From Deltaproteobacteria bacterium (GTDB lineage: Bacteria; Desulfobacterota; Syntrophia; Syntrophales; UBA2192), in the NCBI GenBank assembly GCA_026388445.1, contig JAPLJU010000112.1, positions 1-11,806 of the forward strand: a stretch of DNA of 11,806 nucleotides. Reading direction: 5' to 3'. Every line of letters starts with the position of its first letter. Within the stretch, counting starts at the first letter, position 1. Shown here piece after piece: positions 1 to 5,757 of the stretch. The notes beneath the pieces are model-generated. The model ran no database searches. It saw only the letters and a program-made list of their open reading frames with translations, and was not told where the DNA came from. A program made the translations under genes and the position numbers.

Positions 1-1529
1 CAAACCGCACGGGTGGTGTAAAATCCGTAACAATCATTTACAACGATGGGGAGTTTCCTCGTGGTGTGGGAAAACGCCACGGCTGACACCACGGTCTGCT
101 CCGAGGTCTTCTGCCCCCGGATGATTTCCAGCAGCGGCATGCGGTTCACGGGAGAGAAGTAGTGGAGGCCGATGAAGCGCTCCGGCCTCGAGGAGACCTT
201 GGAAAGCTCACTGATGGCGAGAGAGGACGTGTTGGAAGCGAAGATCGCGTGGGCCGGGAGGACCTTTTCAATTTCCTTGACCACCTGCTGTTTAATCCCC
301 ATGTCCTCGAAGACCGCCTCGATGACGAGGTCCACATCGGAGAAGACGGCGTAATCCGTGGATTTCGTGATCCTCGAAAGGGCCTCGTTCATCTTGGCTT
401 CCGCCATCCGTCCCTTGTCGACCTCGGCCTTAAGGATGCCACGGATCGAGTTTACGCCGCGCTCGAGGGCCTCGCCGCTGACATCCTTCATAACCACATT
501 GCGGCCGGACATGATGACACTGTGGGCGATCCCCGAGCCCATGAGGCCCGCGCCGAGGACGCCGACCTTTTTGATCGGCTCCGGCTTGATGGAGCGGTCT
601 TTCGACCCGTAGACCTTGGTCATGGCGTTCTGCATCAGGAAGAGATCGATGAGGCTCCGGGCTTCGTTCGAGCACAGGATGTTGCCGAAGATCTCCTGCT
701 CCGCCTTGAGGCCGGCCTTAAATCCTCCGGTCGCGCCGGCTTCCATGGAATCGATGACTTTGAGCGGGGCGGGGATGAAACCCTTCGTCGCCTTCAGCGT
801 CATCTGCCGCGCCCCGGCGAAGAGCTGTTTTTGAAATTCCGGGGTCTTTTCCTCCGCCGATGCCCCGTAGCGGAAATCGCCACTCAACCATGGCCTTGTC
901 ACGGGCGCCTGCTCCCTGATCTTCTGGAGCAGGAATTCCTTCGCCTTCTCGTTGAAATGCTCGGCGGGAAACACAGCGTCGACCAGACCCAGCTTGAGAG
1001 CCTCCTGGGCCCTCAGGGTCTTTCCCGCCGTGGCGAGTTCCAGGGCGCTCTTGATTCCGACGAGGGCCGGAAGCCTCTGTGTGCCGCCCCCTCCCGGGAT
1101 CACGCCCAGCTTCACCTCCGGAAGCCCGACCTGAACCGCCGGCGTGTCGGCCGCCACGCGCCACCGGCAGGCGAGCGCGATCTCAAGGCCCCCTCCGAGG
1201 CAGACGCCGCTGATAGCCGCGACGGTCGGCACTTTCAAGGCCTCGAGGCGGTCGAAGGGGACGTGGGCCATCTTTGCAAAGTACCGGCAGTCCTCGGCGG
1301 TTTTCAGATCCTGCAGCCACTTGATGTCGGCGCCGGCGATGAAGACACCGGGCTTCTTGCTCTCCAGAACAACACCCCGGACCTTCTCATCCTTTCCTAT
1401 TCTGTCCAGGCAGTTTATGAACTCTTCCATGAACTGGGCAGATATGACGTTCATCTTTTCCGTTGGGTGATCAAAAACGATGTGGCCGATGAGATCCTGA
1501 TCGACCCGATAATCCATCAACACTGACAT
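1..1529 (-). CDS. Enoyl-CoA hydratase / 3-hydroxyacyl-CoA dehydrogenase (FadB/FadJ-type), 3' end cut by window edge
   Basis: Bifunctional beta-oxidation enzyme: hydrates trans-2-enoyl-CoA, then oxidises the 3-hydroxyacyl-CoA with NAD+. I translated the reverse complement by hand; it stays open for 509 codons to the left edge, so it is partial. Seen: an N-terminal crotonase domain (about 10-190) with IAGADI (64-69), the oxyanion region VCLGGGLE with Glu116, and GLPE with Glu138; these match the two catalytic Glu of FadB. A Rossmann domain follows from about 320 with GAGLMG (326-331). SNTSSL (432-437), LHYFSPV with His456, and Glu468 fit the dehydrogenase His/Glu pair. The last visible residues contain GFYTTR, typical of the family. 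Start: ATG at 1529 has AGGAG about 7 nt upstream; a second in-frame ATG at 1517 lacks this. It lies 68 bp after the CoA-transferase gene, probably in one operon. About 200-300 C-terminal residues are expected outside the window. FadB versus FadJ cannot be decided here. Confidence 0.93.
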   Translation of the reverse strand, partial: MSVLMDYRVDQDLIGHIVFDHPTEKMNVISAQFMEEFINCLDRIGKDEKVRGVVLESKKPGVFIAGADIKWLQDLKTAEDCRYFAKMAHVPFDRLEALKVPTVAAISGVCLGGGLEIALACRWRVAADTPAVQVGLPEVKLGVIPGGGGTQRLPALVGIKSALELATAGKTLRAQEALKLGLVDAVFPAEHFNEKAKEFLLQKIREQAPVTRPWLSGDFRYGASAEEKTPEFQKQLFAGARQMTLKATKGFIPAPLKVIDSMEAGATGGFKAGLKAEQEIFGNILCSNEARSLIDLFLMQNAMTKVYGSKDRSIKPEPIKKVGVLGAGLMGSGIAHSVIMSGRNVVMKDVSGEALERGVNSIRGILKAEVDKGRMAEAKMNEALSRITKSTDYAVFSDVDLVIEAVFEDMGIKQQVVKEIEKVLPAHAIFASNTSSLAISELSKVSSRPERFIGLHYFSPVNRMPLLEIIRGQKTSEQTVVSAVAFSHTTRKLPIVVNDCYGFYTTRAV

Positions 1530-1597
1530 GACCTGTCTCCTTTCACAAAATATACGCCCGGCAATATCTGTTGCCTCTTCTTACTGGATCAAAGTTT

Positions 1598-2938
1598 TCA
1601 GGCCTTTTTCGACATGTAGAAATTCTTCTTCAAAGCGCTTCTCAGCTCACCACGGAGATCCGGATGGGCGATGTTGATGAGCGCCTCTGCCCGCTGCCGG
1701 CGGGTTTTGTAACGGAGATGGGCGATGCCGTATTCCGTCACCACATAATCGGCAAAGGACCTCGGCACGGTGATCGGAGTTCCCAGCGGCACTTCGGGAA
1801 CGATGGACGAGGCCAGCGTCCCGTCTTTTAATTTTCGCGACGATGTGAGAAGCGTGATCCCCTTCCCACCCTTTGAATAACTCGAGCCCATCTGGAAGTC
1901 GAGCTGCCCGCCGGAGCCGCTGACCATCCTGTGCCCCAGGCCCTCTGAAGCGATCTGACCGCTGAAATCAACCATCAGGGCCATGTTGATGGCCACGATA
2001 TTGGGGTGCTGCGCGATAAAAGCCGGGTTGTTCGTGTAGCTTGCGGGATAAAATTCACATCGCGGATTCTCAGCCACATAATCATACATGCCCTGATCGC
2101 CCATGCAGAAGGTCGCGACGGTTGTTCCCTTATGGAAAGGTTTTCTCGCATTGGTGACGATCCCCTTTTCGATGAGCTGCGGAAGGCCGATGGGGAACAT
2201 TTCGGTCAGAACGCCCAGATCGTGTTTTCCATTCAGGCCGCTGACCACCGCCTCAGGGATGGCACCGATGCCCATCTGGAACGTGTCCCCGTCATTGATG
2301 AGCTCCAGAACATGGCCGGCGATCTTCTGTTCCCTCTCTCCGGGCTGGGCCCGGGTGAATGCAGGGATCGCTGTCGAGTGTTCCACGAAGAAGTCGAATT
2401 CCGATACGTGTAACCAGTTATCGCCCAAAATGATCGGCATCTTGTCGTTCACTTCCCCCAGGGCGATGCGCAATTTGCCGGAAGCCTTGCCCTGCCGTAT
2501 GGTCTCCAGGGAGTAAAAGTTCGTCAGGCCGAGATTCACGTAACCCTGTTTGTTCGGGGGGGTGACCATACATGCAAAAACGTCCGTGATCCTGGAAAGT
2601 TTGCCCGCCGAGTCGGAACTCGTGATGGGTAGAAAATCGGGCAACAACGTTGCGTTTATTTTGCGGATGGTGATGAGGCCGAAGGCCGGCCAGAAATTAA
2701 TATGCCCGTCGATGCCGGCCATGAAATTCGGGTCGTAGAGCTTTGCCGGGCGCACCTGAACGGCATCTATAATCTTGACGTCTTTCAGTTCCTTCCAGCG
2801 GTCCAGAATCGCGTTGTACATATCACCCGAGCACGCCCCGACGGCCAGGCCGGCGAGGACAACATCGCCGGATTTGACCTGTTTTGCCGCCTCTTCCATG
2901 GAAACAACCTTACGCTTGTACTCGTCTCTCCAATCCAT
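1598..2938 (-). CDS. Acetyl-CoA hydrolase/transferase family protein (butyrate- or 4-hydroxybutyrate-type CoA-transferase)
   Basis: A 446-residue cytoplasmic CoA-transferase, the usual length for butyryl-CoA:acetate and 4-hydroxybutyrate CoA-transferases. These move CoA between an acyl-CoA and a free acid through a glutamyl-CoA thioester. Seen: N-terminal domain with KSGDVVLAG (22-30), the CoA-binding motif GIGAIPEAV (223-231), GVLTEMF with Glu246 as the likely catalytic Glu, and GSGGQLDF (341-348), the family signature. The residue two before the Glu is Leu, where many relatives have His (HTE). Start: ATG at 2938 preceded by GGAGG at 2951-2947, 8 nt away. Downstream, 68 bp separate it from the FadJ-like gene, so the pair probably activates and oxidises a short-chain acyl-CoA. 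Upstream, 107 bp separate it from the regulator gene and contain an operator-like palindrome. The substrate cannot be told from sequence; acetate, butyrate or crotonate are plausible. Confidence 0.93.
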   Translation of the reverse strand: MDWRDEYKRKVVSMEEAAKQVKSGDVVLAGLAVGACSGDMYNAILDRWKELKDVKIIDAVQVRPAKLYDPNFMAGIDGHINFWPAFGLITIRKINATLLPDFLPITSSDSAGKLSRITDVFACMVTPPNKQGYVNLGLTNFYSLETIRQGKASGKLRIALGEVNDKMPIILGDNWLHVSEFDFFVEHSTAIPAFTRAQPGEREQKIAGHVLELINDGDTFQMGIGAIPEAVVSGLNGKHDLGVLTEMFPIGLPQLIEKGIVTNARKPFHKGTTVATFCMGDQGMYDYVAENPRCEFYPASYTNNPAFIAQHPNIVAINMALMVDFSGQIASEGLGHRMVSGSGGQLDFQMGSSYSKGGKGITLLTSSRKLKDGTLASSIVPEVPLGTPITVPRSFADYVVTEYGIAHLRYKTRRQRAEALINIAHPDLRGELRSALKKNFYMSKKA

Positions 2939-2968
2939 TTCATTTTCCTCCTTTTAATAGAATTTCCG

Positions 2969-2986
2969 TTGTCACGGGTTTCACAA
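2969..2986. promoter_or_regulatory. Crp/Fnr-type operator-like palindrome upstream of the CoA-transferase
   Basis: On the plus strand TTGTCACGGGTTTCACAA reads as TTGTcA-N6-TCACAA, one mismatch from a TTGTGA-N6-TCACAA Crp-family site. Its centre is about 40 nt from the CoA-transferase ATG. That is too close for a class I or II activator position on a leadered transcript, so if real it more likely acts as a repressor site overlapping the core promoter. I see no convincing -35/-10 pair in this 107-bp gap. Single-site evidence only. Confidence 0.3.
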
Positions 2987-3045
2987 AAAAGTTTACACCG
3001 TCAAGTAAATTTTAGAAGTGATATAACGGGAACGGGAAGCCACGG

Positions 3046-3735
3046 TCAGTTGAAAAGGGTCCTGTCGCCGGCGGCTATTTTCTTCAGTTTCTGCCTGTCG
3101 AGGATCCTGATTTTCTTCCCTTTCACCTCAATGATCCGCCGCTCGCTCATTTTAGCAAGGATACGGGAGAGGGATTCCTGCTTCGCCCCGATGAGGCTCG
3201 CCAGGAGGCCCTTTTTGATGTCGAGATCCAGTTCGTCGGACCCCTGCTCCTGCTCGCTCAGGTGGAGGAAATAGGCGGAGAGGCGGGAGGGCACGTCCTT
3301 GAGCGACAGGTCTTCCATCCTCTGCGCGAACTCCCGCAGGCGGGCCGAGAGGGCCGCGAGCATGTTCATCGCGAGGGAGGGGTCCCTGCGGATCGTTTGC
3401 AGCAGCGCTTCGCGAGGGAAAAAGAGAACCCGGGTGTCTTCGACGGCCTCGGCGTTCGCCGGATAGTGCCTTCCCTCGAAAACGGGCACCTCGGCAAAAG
3501 AATCCTCCGGTCCCATGATGTGCAGGACGAGTTCCCTGCCCTCGGGGGACAACTTGTAGATCTTTACCTTACCCGTGAAGACGACGTAGAAACCATGACC
3601 CTCTCCTCCGTCCAGGAAGATGGTTTCGCCCCTACGATAGGTCTTCACCCCCGCGATTTCCGCCAGCGTCCGGAGCTCCTCATCCGGCAAACCCCTGAAC
3701 AGGGGCAAGCGGGATAAAAACTGAATCTTATCCAT
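3046..3735 (-). CDS. Crp/Fnr-family transcriptional regulator (HcpR-like)
   Basis: A 229-residue regulator. The cyclic-nucleotide-binding-type beta-barrel sensor covers about residues 5-115 (LFRGLPDEEL, then GETIFLDGGEGHGFYVV and GKVKIYKLSPEGRE), followed by the dimer helix and a winged HTH at about 172-212. The recognition helix reads ESLSRIL (187-193). Its E..SR pattern (Glu187, Ser190, Arg191) matches Fnr, which reads TTGA half-sites, and TTTGA...TCAAA is present in the divergent promoter. The protein has no cysteine, so it cannot hold an Fnr Fe-S cluster; a haem/NO or redox-small-molecule sensor like HcpR would fit. Start: ATG at 3735 gives the usual family N-terminus, but the Shine-Dalgarno is poor (AAAGG about 14 nt away). 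The frame stays open to an ATG at 3897, but that extension looks like basic leader sequence and covers the palindrome. Calling it HcpR rests on the divergent hcp fragment and ferredoxin gene. Confidence 0.88.
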   Translation of the reverse strand: MDKIQFLSRLPLFRGLPDEELRTLAEIAGVKTYRRGETIFLDGGEGHGFYVVFTGKVKIYKLSPEGRELVLHIMGPEDSFAEVPVFEGRHYPANAEAVEDTRVLFFPREALLQTIRRDPSLAMNMLAALSARLREFAQRMEDLSLKDVPSRLSAYFLHLSEQEQGSDELDLDIKKGLLASLIGAKQESLSRILAKMSERRIIEVKGKKIRILDRQKLKKIAAGDRTLFN

Positions 3736-3816
3736 GGCCTGTCTATCTATCCTTTTTCCGGCAAAAATAAAAGGACTTTCAGCGGCGGGAATCTTCTGTT
3801 TTCGAATTTTTGCTTT

Positions 3817-3832
3817 TTTGATCTGGGTCAAA
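3817..3832. promoter_or_regulatory. Fnr/HcpR-type operator in the divergent promoter region
   Basis: TTTGATCTGGGTCAAA is a 16-bp inverted repeat, TTTGA-N6-TCAAA with perfect outer 5-bp arms. It lies between the minus-strand regulator start (3735) and the plus-strand micro-ORF start (3896). The half-sites match what an E..SR recognition helix is expected to read. The centre (3824.5) would be at -41.5 for a transcript starting near 3866, the class II activator position. Confidence 0.6.
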
Positions 3833-3853
3833 GATTTTACCAAAGAAAACAAA

Positions 3854-3859
3854 TAGCAT
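3854..3859 (+). promoter_or_regulatory. Candidate -10 element for the hcp-remnant/ferredoxin transcript
   Basis: TAGCAT sits 21 bp after the TTTGA-N6-TCAAA palindrome, where the -10 of a class II activator-dependent promoter would be. No good -35 is visible, as expected if the activator replaces it. Inferred start of transcription is near 3866, giving a leader of about 30 nt before the SD and ATG at 3896. Confidence 0.35.
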
Positions 3860-3895
3860 TTTAAGAAAAGGCCCTTCCAGAAACGGAGAACGAAC

Positions 3896-3973
3896 ATGTT
3901 TTGTTATCAATGCGAACAGACGGCAAAAGGAATAGGGTGCACCAGATCGGGGTGCCTCCACAAACCGTTTTGA
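3896..3973 (+). pseudogene. 25-codon ORF matching the N-terminal cysteine motif of hybrid cluster protein (hcp remnant or microprotein)
   Basis: The ORF begins MFCYQCEQTAKGIGC and continues TRSGCLHKPF to a TGA stop. The first 15 residues are the classic Hcp (hydroxylamine/NO reductase) N-terminus, whose four Cys hold an Fe-S cluster. Here Cys3, Cys6, Cys15 and Cys20 give CX2CX8CX4C; Hcp normally has CX5C at the end. It has a good SD (GGAG at 3885-3888, 7 nt before ATG), lies behind the HcpR-type palindrome, and stops 14 nt before the ferredoxin ATG. The remaining roughly 500 Hcp residues are absent: no Hcp-like sequence follows in any frame. Adding one base near 3944 would restore IGV, the normal Hcp continuation, but then runs into unrelated sequence, so a frameshift plus a large deletion is likely. 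A functional Fe-S microprotein is possible but unproven. I type it as a pseudogene because decay is the simpler reading. Confidence 0.6.
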
Positions 3974-3987
3974 TTCCCGGAGGAAAA

Positions 3988-4719
3988 ATGCACAGGAAAA
4001 GAAAGATCATCGAAATCAATGAAGCGCTGTGTGACGGGTGCGGGCTCTGCGTTCCCGCCTGCGCCGAAGGTGCCATCCAGATCATCGACGGCAAGGCCCG
4101 GGTCATTTCAGACAAATTCTGCGACGGCCTTGGAGCCTGCCTCGGCGATTGCCCCAGGGGAGCGCTGGCGATCGTCGAAAGAGAAGCCGAGACCTTCGAC
4201 GAGTCAGCGGTCCACGAACACCTGAGGTCCCACAAGAAATTACCGCCCCTTCAGACGCTCCAAGAACACGCCGGCTGCCCTTCCATGATGATGCAGTTCC
4301 AGGCGCCCGCGGAGAAGAAAAAAACGACATCAAAGGAACCCTCCGCCAGATCGGTATCTGCTCTTGCCCAGTGGCCCGTCCAGATCCGGCTCATTCCGCC
4401 TTCCGCCCCATTCCTGAAAAACGCCAGACTCCTCGTCGCCGCCGATTGCGTTCCTGTGGCCTACGGCTCCTTTCATGAAGACTTTCTCGACGGACGCGTG
4501 GTCATGCTCGGCTGCCCGAAGTTCGACGACCGGACGCTTTACCTCGATCGGTTTACGGAAATTTTCAGGCAAAATGACATCCGGGATATCACCGTGCTCG
4601 ACATGGAGGTCCCCTGTTGCTCGACACTCCCCCGAATCGTCAGAGAAGCCGTGGCACGGGCGGGGAAAGATATTCCCGTCCGGGAGAAAGTCATTTCGGT
4701 CGGCGGAAAGATAAAATAA
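3988..4719 (+). CDS. Hcp-associated ferredoxin-like 4Fe-4S protein
   Basis: A 243-residue cytoplasmic Fe-S protein, probably an electron donor or carrier. The N-terminus has a complete 4Fe-4S motif, CDGCGLCVPAC (Cys15, 18, 21, 25). A second motif, CDGLGACLGDC (Cys45, 51, 55), has Leu where one Cys would be, as is common in this family. A variable Lys/Ser-rich linker (about 105-125) leads to a C-terminal domain with WPVQIRLIPP, then Cys154, GCPKFDD (Cys176) and the pair Cys210-Cys211, which may bind a further cluster. Start: ATG at 3988 with GGAGG 4 nt upstream; the frame is open back to 3901 but that stretch looks unrelated. In many anaerobes this gene sits directly beside hcp under HcpR control; here it follows an hcp remnant by 14 nt and is divergent to the regulator. 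Its electron partner is unclear if hcp is really lost. Confidence 0.88.
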   Translation: MHRKRKIIEINEALCDGCGLCVPACAEGAIQIIDGKARVISDKFCDGLGACLGDCPRGALAIVEREAETFDESAVHEHLRSHKKLPPLQTLQEHAGCPSMMMQFQAPAEKKKTTSKEPSARSVSALAQWPVQIRLIPPSAPFLKNARLLVAADCVPVAYGSFHEDFLDGRVVMLGCPKFDDRTLYLDRFTEIFRQNDIRDITVLDMEVPCCSTLPRIVREAVARAGKDIPVREKVISVGGKIK

Positions 4720-4800
4720 TCCTTCATCGGCAGCCTTTTTTCTGGTAAGATGCCTCAGCTTTTTGATTGAAAAGAATCTCCGAAGCATAAAAAGCGGGTC

Positions 4801-5709
4801 ATGGCCAGATATATTTATCTTCTTACCTTCCTACTTGCACTCCTTCCGTGGTTCAGCGGTGTAGACCTGCCGGCATTCGCCGTCACGGAAAGGGCCATCC
4901 AGGACCCGCCGGCGGCATCGCCGGCACCTGAAGACACCCTTCGCCAGCCTGCCGTCAGAAAAAAGATCCAGTCGCCGCGTCACCTCGAACTGAGCTTTGC
5001 GACCCTCCGGGAACGGATCCTCGTTTCCTTTACGGGCAAGGTCCCCCGGCAGTGGGGTGAAAACGTCACCGGCACGAAAACGACGCTCGATACGGATAAG
5101 AAACTCATCGCCCTGACCTTTGATGCCTGCGGGGGCGCAAAGGGCAAGGGATACGACGCAAAGCTGATCAATTTCCTCAAGCGGGACAAAATCCCGGCCA
5201 CCCTCTTTCTGAGCGGAAAGTGGATCGATGCCAACCCCGACATTGCCAAGGAGCTGGCGGAGAACCCGCTTTTCGAAATCGCGAACCACGGGCTGAACCA
5301 CAGGCCCTGTTCGATCAATGGAAAGAAGGCCCAGGGAATCCAGGGGACGAAGAACATCGACGAGATCATCGACGAAATTGAACAGAACGCGAGGAAGATT
5401 GAAATCCTGGCGGGTAAAAAGCCAAAGTACTTTCGCCCGGCCGCGGGATTCTGTGACGAGTACGGTGTGAAAATTGCCAACGCCCTTGGTTATGGGGTCA
5501 TCGGTTGGAGCATCGTGGGCGATGCCGGTGCCACTTACTCAAAAAAAGACGTCATCGAAGCACTGCTCGGTGCGGCACCGGGCTCCATCGTCATCCTGCA
5601 CATGAATCACCCGGAGGGGGAGAGCGCTGAAGGAGTGATGGCGGCGGTTCCCGAGCTAAAGAACAAGGGGTTCGAATTTGTCAGATTAGGCGACCAGCCT
5701 CTGAAATAG
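4801..5709 (+). CDS. Secreted polysaccharide deacetylase (NodB-like, carbohydrate esterase 4 fold)
   Basis: A 302-residue protein with an N-terminal signal segment (hydrophobic 4-19, possible cleavage after AFA at about 27) and a Pro/Ala-rich linker, then a NodB-type domain from about 100. It would remove N- or O-acetyl groups from an envelope glycan in the periplasm. Seen: motif 1 LTFDACGG with Asp108, motif 2 NHGLNH with His163 and His167, motif 3 RPAAGF (212-217) and motif 5 ILHMNHP with His267. Motif 1 is TFDA, not the usual TFDD, so the second Asp, normally a metal ligand, is Ala109. Start: ATG at 4801 gives a good signal peptide but only a weak SD. It begins 81 bp after the ferredoxin gene with no clear terminator between them. 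The next gene is another envelope protein, so the two may form an envelope unit. The substrate is unknown. Confidence 0.87.
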   Translation: MARYIYLLTFLLALLPWFSGVDLPAFAVTERAIQDPPAASPAPEDTLRQPAVRKKIQSPRHLELSFATLRERILVSFTGKVPRQWGENVTGTKTTLDTDKKLIALTFDACGGAKGKGYDAKLINFLKRDKIPATLFLSGKWIDANPDIAKELAENPLFEIANHGLNHRPCSINGKKAQGIQGTKNIDEIIDEIEQNARKIEILAGKKPKYFRPAAGFCDEYGVKIANALGYGVIGWSIVGDAGATYSKKDVIEALLGAAPGSIVILHMNHPEGESAEGVMAAVPELKNKGFEFVRLGDQPLK

Positions 5710-5715
5710 GTATTC

Positions 5716-5736
5716 GGGTCCGGAAAGGCCGGACCC
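5716..5736 (+). terminator. GC-rich hairpin after the deacetylase gene (weak or Rho-assisted terminator)
   Basis: GGGTCCGG, a 5-nt AAAGG loop, then CCGGACCC make a perfect 8-bp stem 7 nt after the deacetylase stop. There is no T-tract immediately after it, so it may only attenuate read-through into the next gene or protect the 3' end. Confidence 0.45.
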
Positions 5737-5757
5737 CCTGAATGTTTACTTTTCCAA

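Noticed and set aside
162..1526. 454-codon plus-strand open frame
   Set aside because: It is antisense to the FadJ-like gene, whose minus-strand translation has catalytic motifs from start to window edge; the plus product resembles no family.
3736..3897. N-terminal extension of the Crp/Fnr regulator to an ATG at 3897
   Set aside because: The added 54 residues are basic and low in family likeness and would cover the operator and the divergent start; ATG at 3735 gives the normal family length.
3971..3973. Second selenocysteine UGA, in the Hcp-like micro-ORF
   Set aside because: No hairpin with a GGTCT-like loop follows, and the frame beyond the UGA has no Hcp likeness.
3901..3987. Ferredoxin start at TTG 3901
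   Set aside because: No SD, overlaps the Hcp-like ORF in another frame, and the ATG at 3988 has GGAGG directly upstream.
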